From Phycisphaerales bacterium (GTDB lineage Bacteria; Planctomycetota; Phycisphaerae; Phycisphaerales; SM1A02), in contig JAQWNP010000010.1 in assembly GCA_029268515.1 (NCBI GenBank), positions 1 through 64,000 on the forward strand: 64,000 bases of DNA, read 5' to 3'. The position numbers were made by a program, and so were the translations under genes. Every line of letters starts with the position of its first letter. Within the stretch, counting starts at the first letter, position 1. Positions 55,350 to 63,986 of this stretch are shown here, piece after piece. The notes below the pieces were generated by a model. The model had not been told where the DNA came from, searched no databases, and worked only from the letters and a program-made list of their open reading frames with translations.

Positions 55350-56093
55350 ATGGCAATTCTCGTAATCGAACACAGCGCAGAAACAGGTATCCAACGGCTT
55401 GGCCAAGTGCTTATTGGCTATGGTCATAAACTCCGGATTGTTCGTGGTGATCACGATCAATCTCTACCAAGCACGATTGATGGAATTGATGGAATCGTGA
55501 CTTGTGGCGGACCACATTCGGTGACCACACCAAATGATTGGCTTGAGCCTCAGATGGACCTATTACGACAGGCGCATGCGGCGCAGCTGCCCATCATCGG
55601 TCTTTGCTTAGGGGCGCAAATAGTGGCCACCGCACTGGGGGGGCAAGTTTCCAGGATGCCTGGTGGTTATGAACTCGGTTGGCATGACTTGAAACTAACG
55701 CCTCAGGGGCGAACAGACCCTGTCTTTGCTGGAATTGGTTGGACGACCAGTCAACTACAGTGGCATCGCGATGAAGTGAGCGAGCTTCCAGCAGACGCGC
55801 AGTTGTTGGCTTCAAGCGAGCGTTGTAAGAATCAGGCTTTTGTTGTGGGTATGCGCACCTACTGTTTTCAATTTCATCCGGAAGTAACCACTGAATCGAT
55901 TGAAGCGTGGGCCGTCTCAGAACCAGAAGCGTTAGATGAGTCAGGCATGACACATGATCAGCTTATGAAAGAAACCGCGGAACTTTATCCCGGTTTTCAG
56001 CGCATCTCTGATCGGCTGTTTGAGGCAATCTCACTCTTGGTCATGCCGGTTGATCGCCGCTATCAAGGTGCAATCAAAGACCTGCATCACTAA
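55350..56093 (+). CDS. Class I glutamine amidotransferase-like protein
   Basis: 247 residues resembling the glutaminase half of GMP synthase (GMP synthase-like GATase). The nucleophile is in GLCLGAQ (Cys86), and the catalytic His176 and Glu178 are in FQFHPEV. No ATP-pyrophosphatase domain or synthetase partner is adjacent, so the acceptor is unknown; related single-domain proteins hydrolyse gamma-glutamyl compounds. Its last 20 nt overlap the 3' end of the convergent glycosyltransferase. Confidence 0.88.
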   Translation: MAILVIEHSAETGIQRLGQVLIGYGHKLRIVRGDHDQSLPSTIDGIDGIVTCGGPHSVTTPNDWLEPQMDLLRQAHAAQLPIIGLCLGAQIVATALGGQVSRMPGGYELGWHDLKLTPQGRTDPVFAGIGWTTSQLQWHRDEVSELPADAQLLASSERCKNQAFVVGMRTYCFQFHPEVTTESIEAWAVSEPEALDESGMTHDQLMKETAELYPGFQRISDRLFEAISLLVMPVDRRYQGAIKDLHH

Positions 56094-57423
56094 GTTCGCT
56101 TCGCATTGGAATACCGAAGTCTGGTTTATCATTGCGATGACCGAGAATCCATCGGTACACTTCATAGACCTGTTGAGCCTTCTTGTCCCAGGTAAAAACC
56201 TGTTGCACGCGATGGGCCGCGGCCTGGCCCATCGCGGTTAAGCTTTGGGGATTCGCTAGAACGGACTCAAGCGTTGATCTCATGTTTTGCACAATTGCAG
56301 CACGGTTGTCCATCGGTATTCTGAAACCAGTCTCTTCAGTCACCAGTTCGCTAGGGCCACCATAGTCAATCACAAGTGGAACGATCCCTAAGGCCATTGC
56401 TTCAAGTGCCACGCCGCCGCCAAATTCACGAATGCTGGGAAAGCCGAGAAGGTCGGCTTGGCAGAGACGTTGATTGACCTGGTCATGTTCTATCCAGCCA
56501 GCGAAGGTAACGAAGTCGGCCACCCCATTGTCCTGGGCTATTTTTTCGAGATGCGCTCGTTCCGGACCATCACCAATAATGTCTAAGGTCAAAGCCCCTT
56601 TCTGCATCAACGAAGTGCATGCCTCAAGCAACATGTCAGTCCCTTTGAGTGGTACGAGACGCCCAAGAGAAGCAATCCTGAGTGGTTGTCCAATGGAATG
56701 GTTTGAGCGGGGGGGGAAGACCTTTGGATCAATAGCATTCTCAGGAATGTAGACAGCTTTTGATCGGTACTTCTGGGGCAGCTGATTCAATGTGATGCGA
56801 GAGCCAATGATGATGCCAGAGGCACTGCGACGTGTCTTGTGATATCCAGGCATCCACTTCAGAGAACCTCTTAAATAGGAAAGCCACTCCTTCTCTTTAC
56901 GCCTTGTTCCCCCAAAGCCTTTTGGCCATGGCACGCCTCCGTTGAGTGGTCCAATCACAAAAGGAACCCCCGCTTTTTGACATCGCCTAGCGAGCGTACT
57001 GGGCAGCGCTGGAGACAAGGGGGTGATGCGATGGACAACGTCGTATGCACCTTGCTTAATGCGGTCGCGGAACTTTTTCCAGACCAAACGTTCGAAGTAC
57101 AAGTAGGGCAAGACTTGCATGGCGGTAACAAGTGTCCAGCCTTTGCCGGGCCCGCCACGCAACTTCTCGGCAATCTTCCAACAAGGTCGAGCAATGCGTT
57201 CAGAGTCAATACTCGTAAACTCTTGGCCATCAATCCAGCCAGTCTCTTCAATTGCTTTTTTATTACGGACCTGTGTTACCAGGTGGACGTCAGCAATCCG
57301 TGCCAGGGCCTGAGCATGTGACCATCCGACGAGGGGCACACTTGCCATCGAAGGGTTGGCTGCTTCGGCAATGACCAACACGCGTATTGACGAGTTCTCG
57401 GCCTCACTAGAAACTGGTGCCAT
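56074..57423 (-). CDS. Glycosyltransferase family 4
   Basis: 449 residues, GT-B fold. The first domain has VPFVIGPLNGGVPWP; the second has RIASLGRLVPLKGTDMLLEA, LDIIGDGPERAHLEKIA and the EX7E block PSIREFGGGVALEAMALG. Probably acts in surface polysaccharide synthesis. The adjacent gene on the strand is dxs, 18 nt upstream, perhaps in one transcript. Confidence 0.9.
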   Translation of the reverse strand: MAPVSSEAENSSIRVLVIAEAANPSMASVPLVGWSHAQALARIADVHLVTQVRNKKAIEETGWIDGQEFTSIDSERIARPCWKIAEKLRGGPGKGWTLVTAMQVLPYLYFERLVWKKFRDRIKQGAYDVVHRITPLSPALPSTLARRCQKAGVPFVIGPLNGGVPWPKGFGGTRRKEKEWLSYLRGSLKWMPGYHKTRRSASGIIIGSRITLNQLPQKYRSKAVYIPENAIDPKVFPPRSNHSIGQPLRIASLGRLVPLKGTDMLLEACTSLMQKGALTLDIIGDGPERAHLEKIAQDNGVADFVTFAGWIEHDQVNQRLCQADLLGFPSIREFGGGVALEAMALGIVPLVIDYGGPSELVTEETGFRIPMDNRAAIVQNMRSTLESVLANPQSLTAMGQAAAHRVQQVFTWDKKAQQVYEVYRWILGHRNDKPDFGIPMRSELSDAGL

Positions 57424-57441
57424 GGTTTGTGGCCGGAGGGA

Positions 57442-59406
57442 TCAGCGGTGAAGTACGCGTGCCACTGTGGCTGTTTGTACGTCTACCTTGGGCTGTTTCT
57501 TGGTATTCGCAACGATCTGACGGATTGTGCGAGCGATACCAGGAACATCAATGCCTGCTTCCGCTACTTGCTCACTACGAGCACCCTGGTAGATCCAGGT
57601 CTCAGGAAGTCCGAGGCGGGTAATGTTGCTGGAATCGAGGCCTCGCCGATTGGCTGCTTCGAGCACACAGGTGCCAAAACCACCGACGACAGAATGATCC
57701 TCAACGGTGATGATCGGAATGCCACGGCTGATGAGATTCTCAATGAGATCCTCATCGACTGGCTTCGCAAAGCGTGCATCGTAAACATCGATGAGATAGT
57801 CGTCAGATAGTTCATCAAGTGCGTCAAGCGCCGAAATCGCCATTGTTCCATAAGCGAGAACTGCAGCATTGGGCATTTCATGTTGCACCAGAGCTCGGGC
57901 TCTTCCTAATTCAAACGGTGGGCAGTCCGTTCCTAGCATACGATCACTTACATCGTCACGAGGATAGCGGACGGCTGAAAGGCCAGCGTCATACAAACGC
58001 ATGAAGTCCAGTGCCGCATTCAAGCTTGGCTCATCCATTGCAGCCAGAATGGCGGCGTCTGGGAAAACACGAAGAATGCTCACATCACAGAAGCCATGGT
58101 GTACCGCGCCGTCGCCTCCAACCAGGCCCGCACGGTCGAGGCACAAACGCACTGCAAGTCCCTGGAGTGCGACTTCTTGGAATACCTGATCGAATGCACG
58201 TTGAACAAATGTTGAGTACACCGCGAAAAATGGACGGGCACCAGTCTTCGCCATCCCAGCCATCATGTCCATGGCATGAGATTCACAGATGCCTGTATCC
58301 CAAGTTCGATCTGGGAATTGTTCAAGTACCTGTGAAATACCAGTACCGGTCGGCATCGCAGCCGTCGCAGCAACAACACGTTTGTCTTCTGTCATTAAGC
58401 GGGTCATGCCATCGGCAAATGCTGTTGTAAAGCTACGTCCTGATGACTTAAGTTCCACTCGGCACCCATTCACTGAGAAGGGCTTTGGTGCGTGGAACGT
58501 TGTGGCATCGACCTCAGAGAAGTCAAAGCCTTTGCCCTTAATGGTGTGTGCATGCAGCACCAATGGTTTGTTGTAGTTCTTGACAATGAGCAGGGTGTCG
58601 ATCAGGGATGGTAAGTCGTGGCCGTCAATGGGTCCGACGGTTAATAATCCAAACTTCTCGAACCACGAATCAGATGCGACCAGATCTTTGACGACCTCGC
58701 CAGCACGGTGATACATCTCGCCGATCCATTCGCCGCCAGGAACCTTCGCTACGAGGTCTTTGGCTGACTCTTTCATGCCTCGATACGTGCGATTAACACG
58801 CATTCGGTCAAAGTAGCCCGCCACAGCACCTTGTGGCTTTGCAATACTCATGCCGTTGTCGTTCAACACGACGAGAAGCTGACGATTGAGTGTGCCAGCA
58901 TTGTTTAGGCCTTCCATTGCGATGCCATTGACAATACTCGCATCTCCGACCATCGCGACGACACGTCGGCCGCCGGGATTATCTTCTGCAATCGCTTCAC
59001 CACTGACGACATCGCCTCGGGCCATACCAACAGCAGTGGAGATTGCCGTGCCTGCATGTCCAACCATAAACAAGTCATAATCAGATTCGCGTGGATCAGG
59101 GAATCCACCCATACCATCACGCTGTCTTAATCTTGGTAGTAAGTCATAACGGCCGGTGATCAGTTTGTGTGGGTAGCACTGGTGCCCCACATCAAACAAG
59201 AGGCGGTCATGGGAAAAGTCGAAAACGTAGTGCAGTGCCAAGGTCAGCTCAACCACACCCAAGTTGGGTGCAAAGTGACCGCCGCTCTTCATGATCTGTT
59301 CACAAATCACATGACGAATTTCAGCAGCGAGCGTTGGTAATTCATCAACGCTAAGAGCGCGTACGTCCGCAGGTGATTTAATGGATGGGAGATACTTCAA
59401 ATCCAT
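57442..59406 (-). CDS. dxs: 1-deoxy-D-xylulose-5-phosphate synthase
   Basis: First enzyme of the MEP isoprenoid pathway, TPP-dependent. 654 residues: HFAPNLGVVELTLALHYVFD, GHQCYPHKLITGR, TPP-binding GDASIVNGIAMEGLNNAG, AMPTGTG and RAFDQVFQEVALQ, and the C-terminal VEDHSVVGGFGTCV. ATG 59406 lies nine bases after AGG; ATG 59415 is three codons upstream. About 235 nt separate it from the prenyl synthase gene. Confidence 0.96.
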   Translation of the reverse strand: MDLKYLPSIKSPADVRALSVDELPTLAAEIRHVICEQIMKSGGHFAPNLGVVELTLALHYVFDFSHDRLLFDVGHQCYPHKLITGRYDLLPRLRQRDGMGGFPDPRESDYDLFMVGHAGTAISTAVGMARGDVVSGEAIAEDNPGGRRVVAMVGDASIVNGIAMEGLNNAGTLNRQLLVVLNDNGMSIAKPQGAVAGYFDRMRVNRTYRGMKESAKDLVAKVPGGEWIGEMYHRAGEVVKDLVASDSWFEKFGLLTVGPIDGHDLPSLIDTLLIVKNYNKPLVLHAHTIKGKGFDFSEVDATTFHAPKPFSVNGCRVELKSSGRSFTTAFADGMTRLMTEDKRVVAATAAMPTGTGISQVLEQFPDRTWDTGICESHAMDMMAGMAKTGARPFFAVYSTFVQRAFDQVFQEVALQGLAVRLCLDRAGLVGGDGAVHHGFCDVSILRVFPDAAILAAMDEPSLNAALDFMRLYDAGLSAVRYPRDDVSDRMLGTDCPPFELGRARALVQHEMPNAAVLAYGTMAISALDALDELSDDYLIDVYDARFAKPVDEDLIENLISRGIPIITVEDHSVVGGFGTCVLEAANRRGLDSSNITRLGLPETWIYQGARSEQVAEAGIDVPGIARTIRQIVANTKKQPKVDVQTATVARVLHR

Positions 59407-59641
59407 GCGTTGCATCCTGCGTCGTTATCGATGATCATTCGGCAAGCAGCCTTTTTATCTACCCGGCAAACGTAAGGGCGACTGGCTTGTTGTACGAGTG
59501 ATCTGGTTGATTGCGCCCTGGTTTAGCAGAGTTCAGTGTTCTTTTTAGATAGGTCTGCACGAGTGATTCTAGCCCCCATCACGTTAGCCAGACCCACCTC
59601 AGCGGTTCTCAAGGCCCGCCGAAACGATCCATAGGGTACCG

Positions 59642-60535
59642 TCAGTGGCTTCGGATAGCCATAAAGCGACAAAAATCGCGGAGGCCCTCTGCCTCTGGTC
59701 CAAACTGATTGAGTGCCCCTAGGGCCTCCTGACGCAGCTTTTCGATCGTCTGGCGGGTTGCATCGATACCCAAAATACCTGGGTAGGTCATTTTGCCTGC
59801 CGTCTCATCTTTGCCGGTCGCTTTTCCCATGACCTCGGTGGATTGGGTCACATCAAGTAAGTCATCAACAACCTGGAACATCAGGCCCATGGCCTGTCCA
59901 TACTGGGTGATGGCCATCAATTGTGCGTCATCGGCATCACCACAAATGGCGCCCATGCGGCAGGCACACCGAATCAAAGCGCCCGTTTTATTGCGATGGA
60001 TCTCCTCCAGCTGATGTAATTTATCGAGCGATTCATCAACGCCGCCAAGGGTGTCATACACCTGCCCGACAATCATGGCAGTTGTCGCTGCCGCCAGTTC
60101 ATTGCTCAAGAGAGAGCGTGTGCGATCTTCTGCCTCATCCTCAGTGAGCCACGTCAGGGCTAAAGACATCATCACATCACCAGCAAGGATTGCCATTGCT
60201 TCGCCCGAACGAATATGAAGTGTTGGTTGGCCGCGTCGAAGTTCATCATTGTCTAGTGCAGGCAGATCGTCATGAATCAGGCTAAAACAATGGATGAGCT
60301 CGACAGCGGCGGCAGCGCAGCGGGCTTTTTCAATGTCACCGCCCACAGCTTCACAGCTCATGAGTGCCAGCACTGGCCGCACGCGTTTTCCGCCTCCGCA
60401 GACACCGTAGTGGACTGCTTCTGCAAGCTTGGGTGGCAGAGGCTGACGTGATACACGAGCCTGTAGATCTGCATCCACAGCTTCGATCATGGCGTGCATT
60501 GCTGCTGGCGGCTGTGCTTTCGTGGTTGATTTCAT
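59642..60535 (-). CDS. ispA: Polyprenyl synthetase (farnesyl/geranylgeranyl diphosphate synthase)
   Basis: Elongates IPP and DMAPP into C15 or C20 chains. 297 residues from ATG 60535. The first aspartate-rich motif is IHDDLPALDND (DDxxxxD, bacterial FPP type), the second is VVDDLLDV (DDxxD); GGGKRVRP is the usual diphosphate-binding loop. The residue before the first motif is Leu/Ile rather than a bulky aromatic at every position, so product length is uncertain. The frame is open to 60676, but TACAAT at 60543-60548 lies seven bases before ATG 60535. Confidence 0.92.
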   Translation of the reverse strand: MKSTTKAQPPAAMHAMIEAVDADLQARVSRQPLPPKLAEAVHYGVCGGGKRVRPVLALMSCEAVGGDIEKARCAAAAVELIHCFSLIHDDLPALDNDELRRGQPTLHIRSGEAMAILAGDVMMSLALTWLTEDEAEDRTRSLLSNELAAATTAMIVGQVYDTLGGVDESLDKLHQLEEIHRNKTGALIRCACRMGAICGDADDAQLMAITQYGQAMGLMFQVVDDLLDVTQSTEVMGKATGKDETAGKMTYPGILGIDATRQTIEKLRQEALGALNQFGPEAEGLRDFCRFMAIRSH

Positions 60536-60542
60536 GATTGGG

Positions 60543-60548
60543 ATTGTA
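60543..60548 (-). promoter_or_regulatory. Candidate -10 element of a leaderless prenyl synthase transcript
   Basis: Minus-strand TACAAT, seven bases (CCCAATC), then the ATG at 60535. A -35 is not obvious. The geometry is the same as for uvrB, prmC, mnmA and ispG. Confidence 0.45.
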
Positions 60549-60614
60549 GTACTAGGCGGTTCAGTTAGTGGCATTGGACCAATCTGGGCCTGAGCAGGGC
60601 TCCATTTCCTACCA

Positions 60615-60646
60615 ATAACCAACCAATAGAACAGGCTGTTGGTTAT
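60615..60646. promoter_or_regulatory. 9-bp inverted repeat before the ExbB/TolQ-like gene
   Basis: ATAACCAAC (60615-60623) and GTTGGTTAT (60638-60646) are exact inverted copies with a 14-nt spacer, ending 8 nt before the ATG at 60655. TATCAT at 60644-60649 could be the -10 box of that gene, so the repeat would overlap its promoter: an operator layout. An RNA hairpin in the leader is the other reading. Confidence 0.5.
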
Positions 60647-60654
60647 CATGACAG

Positions 60655-61347
60655 ATGATGATTGCCCTGACCACACCTGCCAGTGACGTCTCCTTGCTGA
60701 TCGAGCGCGGTGGGTACGTCATGATACCGCTGCTCATTCTTAGCGCGATTAGCCTTGCATTGATTTTTGAGCGGGCTGTTTTCTGGCTCATCGTTTCAGC
60801 TCGCAGTCGCCCATCGCGACTGGCTCGTCTCTCTGGCGACTTAAGAGTAGGTGATTCTGCAAGTGCCGCCAGAAGCGTTGAAGGTGATCGTTCTGTTTAT
60901 GGTGACTTGGTAAAGAGTCTGCATCAAAATGGCGCAAGTGATGCCGTTGCACTTGAAGTCATCGAGTTATCGCGACCTCGCCTTGATCGTTTTATGGTGG
61001 TCTTATCAACCATCATTACAGCCGCACCATTGTTGGGCATTTTGGGAACGGTGATTGGAATTATCCAGTCCTTTGAGTTACTCGGAGAGCAGTCAACACT
61101 TCAAGATCCTGCGGACGTGGCGGGCGGTATTGCAGCAGCTTTGTTAACCACTGCATTAGGTCTCATCATTGCTCTTATTACACTTTTTCCATACATGCTT
61201 TATCGCTCATGTTCCAATCGCGCCTTGGGCCGTATGGAGATGTTGATTGCAGCAGCGCAACAAGGTGAAGCAATTGGTGGGCGTGAGGTTACGATTGAAC
61301 GGGACAAGCCAAGGCAACCGCATGAACCGGAATTGGCAAAGAAATAG
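60655..61347 (+). CDS. MotA/TolQ/ExbB proton channel family protein
   Basis: 230 residues, three membrane helices (about 20-45, 115-138 and 155-185). The conserved block TAAPLLGILGTVIGIIQSFELL and the third-helix GGIAAALLTTALGLIIALITLFPY identify the family, closest to ExbB/TolQ. These channels need an ExbD/TolR-type partner, yet the next gene is a TraB-family protein and not an ExbD. The C-terminal 35 residues are charged. Energy-coupling target unknown. Confidence 0.9.
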   Translation: MMIALTTPASDVSLLIERGGYVMIPLLILSAISLALIFERAVFWLIVSARSRPSRLARLSGDLRVGDSASAARSVEGDRSVYGDLVKSLHQNGASDAVALEVIELSRPRLDRFMVVLSTIITAAPLLGILGTVIGIIQSFELLGEQSTLQDPADVAGGIAAALLTTALGLIIALITLFPYMLYRSCSNRALGRMEMLIAAAQQGEAIGGREVTIERDKPRQPHEPELAKK

Positions 61348-61388
61348 GCCAAGCAATCGTTTGTTTTTTTCGTCTTCCGAAGGGAGAT

Positions 61389-62669
61389 ATGATGATCTTC
61401 AAAAATATTGTGGGCGTTCTCACGCTCTGTAGTGTTGTTTCCATTGGCTGGGCAGGTGACGAGCAAAACGCAGCGGACGATTCTGCATTCCTTCGCATGA
61501 AGTCAGAGAAAGGCTTGATTGCTTTAGAGGTGGCTGTTCAAACGCTGACCAGTTGTCAGCCTGATGCCCCTGAAGTGCTCCTTGTTGGCGTTGCACACAT
61601 TGCCGAAGCATCTTTTTACGAGGGAATCGATGACATCCTGTCATCTGCGGAGGTCGTGCTTTACGAATCCGTGCTGCCAGCAGGCGCAGATCGCCCCAGT
61701 GGCGAGACGGAAGAACAGCGCATTGAAACAACCCAAGCTTCAATGGCCTTTGTTGGCTCGCTTTTGGCGTGGTCTGAGCAAGTGGAAGGTGCGTCACCGA
61801 AGACACTGGCTGAGCTTGGCGTGAGCATTAAAAAGCTTGATGCTCGGATGGAACGCTGGCTGCAAGAAGCAAGTGTGGATGCCTGGGGGCAGCCGTTGAT
61901 CTATGTGCCGGCTACCCAGGACAGTCCATGGGAGCTCATCAGCCTTGGTAGTGATGGTGTCAGTGGTGGTGATGCTTCAGCCGCAGATCTGCAGCTCAAA
62001 AACAGTTCAGACATTCAGGCGCCAGCAACATCGGGTGATCATGGGTTGCAAGGTCGTCTTGCTGATGCACTGGGACTGGCCTTCCAGCTTGAATCGCTGC
62101 CCTACGACAACCTTTCATGGCGTTGCAGTGATCTGACCTTTGATCGATTGGCCCGTCGAGCGAAAGAGCGTGGCTTTGAGCTCGACTCTTTGGCAGACAC
62201 GTTGGCAGGTTCATCACTACCGGCAAAGTTTGTGAAGACAATTTTGGCGGCCATACCAATGCTTGATGCCATGGCCGGTGGGCGCGTGACTGATGCGCTA
62301 AAGGTCATGATGATTGAGGTACTTAGTGATGAGACGATGATTGAGGCCAGCATGAACTATTTGGGCGAGGGCTTTGCAGAAGTGATTATCAATGATCGCA
62401 ATGAGGCAGTGATGGATGATCTGGCTGAGATCATTCGTGAAGAGCCTGATGTTAAATCGGTGGCCATTTTATATGGAGCCGGACACATGCAAGATTTTCT
62501 TGTGCGACTCAAAGAGCGGTTTTGTTACCAGCCCATCAAGAAACAATGGTTGATTGCGATGGAAGTGGATCTGAATAAGAGTGCTCTATCTCGTATGGAG
62601 TTGGCACAGATTCGAGTAGCGATGAAACGCATGCTTGACATGACGAAGTCGCAGATGGAGTCGCAGTAG
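61389..62669 (+). CDS. TraB-family protein with a GspG-like insert
   Basis: 426 residues with a signal peptide (IVGVLTLCSVVSIGWA). TraB/PrgY/GumN motifs are visible: VGVAHIAEASFYEGI (His70), YESVLP, NDRNEAVMDDLAEII and ILYGAGHMQDFL, the GxxH pair framing the proposed metallopeptidase or maturation site. Between residues of about 112 and 205 is a segment foreign to the family: DAWGQPLIYVPATQDSPWEL, then SLGSDGVSGGDASAADL, which reads like the C-terminal calcium loop of type II pseudopilin GspG. AGGGAG precedes the ATG. TraB function in bacteria is poorly known. Confidence 0.8.
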   Translation: MMIFKNIVGVLTLCSVVSIGWAGDEQNAADDSAFLRMKSEKGLIALEVAVQTLTSCQPDAPEVLLVGVAHIAEASFYEGIDDILSSAEVVLYESVLPAGADRPSGETEEQRIETTQASMAFVGSLLAWSEQVEGASPKTLAELGVSIKKLDARMERWLQEASVDAWGQPLIYVPATQDSPWELISLGSDGVSGGDASAADLQLKNSSDIQAPATSGDHGLQGRLADALGLAFQLESLPYDNLSWRCSDLTFDRLARRAKERGFELDSLADTLAGSSLPAKFVKTILAAIPMLDAMAGGRVTDALKVMMIEVLSDETMIEASMNYLGEGFAEVIINDRNEAVMDDLAEIIREEPDVKSVAILYGAGHMQDFLVRLKERFCYQPIKKQWLIAMEVDLNKSALSRMELAQIRVAMKRMLDMTKSQMESQ

Positions 62670-62675
62670 TACGGT

Positions 62676-62716
62676 GTGCATAAGATACAGGCGCTGTTTG
62701 AGGGTCTCTTATGCGC
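62676..62716. terminator. Possible bidirectional terminator hairpin
   Basis: GCATAAGA (62678-62685) and TCTTATGC (62707-62714) pair exactly and extend by a wobble and a G-C pair; inside lies ACAG-GCG-CTGT. It spans the gap between the convergent TraB and ispG genes and overlaps the ispG stop. There is no T-run, so it is a weak call. Confidence 0.4.
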
Positions 62717-63974
62717 TTGGGTTCGATTGACCGATGGTGATCTTTTCGACTTTGCCGCCGGCAATCTTCTCCAGGCCACTTCCCAGCTCGCCAATTGGAT
62801 CGGGAGGCACAATTTCAACGGACTTGTCGCCAATGTGGGCTTTGCCGTCGATGACGGCCTGTTGGAATCGGACCGTTTCTTCCTTGAGACGTACCAGGAT
62901 TTCCTCTTCTGGAACGTTCGCGACCCGTTCGCCTTGCACATAGATGATGCCGCGGCGATCACCAGCGAAAACAGCCACGTCCGCGCCCTCTGCTTCGCCA
63001 GGCCCATTCACGATGCAACCCATGACAGCAACTTTGATGGGTAAGTGAATTTCGTCAGCGAGCACTTTGCGTACATCTTGGACGAGTGTGAATAAATCAA
63101 CCTGGATTCGACCACAAGTCGGACATGCAATCAGCTCAGCGCCGACGCGCGTTCGCAATCCAAGGCAGTAGAGCATCTCCAGGCCATCTTCAACTTCGTA
63201 GACAGGATCATTTGCATAGCTAATGCGAATGGTGTCTCCGATTCCATTGGCCAGCAGTGAGCCCAGAGCAACGACACTACGAATGGTCCCCGTTTCTTTC
63301 GGGCCGGCATGTGTGACGCCGAGATGCAGTGGATAGTCAAAGCGTTCTGATATTTCGGTATAGGCATCAATAACCAGTTGCGGATCCATCGACTTCGCAC
63401 TGATGCATACATCGTGGAAGTCCCGTTCTTTAAAAATGTCGAGGTACTCTTCGAGTTTAGCAATCATGAGTCCAAGTAAATGTCCTTGGCGGCGGTCGGC
63501 AAAGAACTTGCCAAGCTCTTGCGCTCGCTGTTGCTTGTCCTTGCGTTCGATAATCGATCCTTCGTTGACTCCGATGCGAATCGGCAAGCCTCGCTCTTTA
63601 CAGGCATCGATGACGGCATTGACTTGATCACGATCATAAATATTGCCCGGATTGAGCCGGATCTTATGTACGCCTGCATCAATGGCTTCAAGCGCACGTT
63701 TAAAATGAAAGTGAACATCAGCAACAATTGGTACCGAGACTTGAGGCAGGATCTTTGCGAGTGCCTCGGTGTCTTTCCGTTGTGGCACCGCGACGCGGAC
63801 AATATCTGCACCTGCGGCAGCCATGCGGTTGATCTCTGCCACGCACTTATCAATTTCGTAGGTGTATCCAGCGGTCATGGTCTGGACTGAGACCGGTGCA
63901 TCACCACCGATACGAACAATCCCTGTTCGCTCATCACCAATCGATATCTGTCTCGTTACTCGTCGCGGTTTCAT
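62709..63974 (-). CDS. ispG: (E)-4-hydroxy-3-methylbut-2-enyl-diphosphate synthase
   Basis: Penultimate MEP pathway enzyme, a 4Fe-4S reductase. 421 residues: VSVQTMTAGYT (TIM-barrel start), IVRVAVPQRKD, RLNPGNI, RIGVNEGS and the C-terminal cluster ligands in IACPTCGR and VMGCIVNGPGEA. It is of the shorter bacterial type without the plant/chlamydial insert. ATG 63974 is chosen over TTG 63995. TACAAT at 63981-63986 lies six bases before the ATG. Confidence 0.96.
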   Translation of the reverse strand: MKPRRVTRQISIGDERTGIVRIGGDAPVSVQTMTAGYTYEIDKCVAEINRMAAAGADIVRVAVPQRKDTEALAKILPQVSVPIVADVHFHFKRALEAIDAGVHKIRLNPGNIYDRDQVNAVIDACKERGLPIRIGVNEGSIIERKDKQQRAQELGKFFADRRQGHLLGLMIAKLEEYLDIFKERDFHDVCISAKSMDPQLVIDAYTEISERFDYPLHLGVTHAGPKETGTIRSVVALGSLLANGIGDTIRISYANDPVYEVEDGLEMLYCLGLRTRVGAELIACPTCGRIQVDLFTLVQDVRKVLADEIHLPIKVAVMGCIVNGPGEAEGADVAVFAGDRRGIIYVQGERVANVPEEEILVRLKEETVRFQQAVIDGKAHIGDKSVEIVPPDPIGELGSGLEKIAGGKVEKITIGQSNPSA

Positions 63975-63980
63975 ATTTTT

Positions 63981-63986
63981 ATTGTA
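63981..63986 (-). promoter_or_regulatory. Candidate -10 element of a leaderless ispG transcript
   Basis: Minus-strand TACAAT, six bases (AAAAAT), then the ATG at 63974. The -35 region would lie at or beyond the edge of the window and cannot be judged. Confidence 0.5.

Noticed and set aside
60536-60676. Longer prenyl synthase start at 60676
   Set aside because: It would overlap the divergent ExbB-like gene and adds non-conserved residues; the TACAAT-ATG layout supports 60535.
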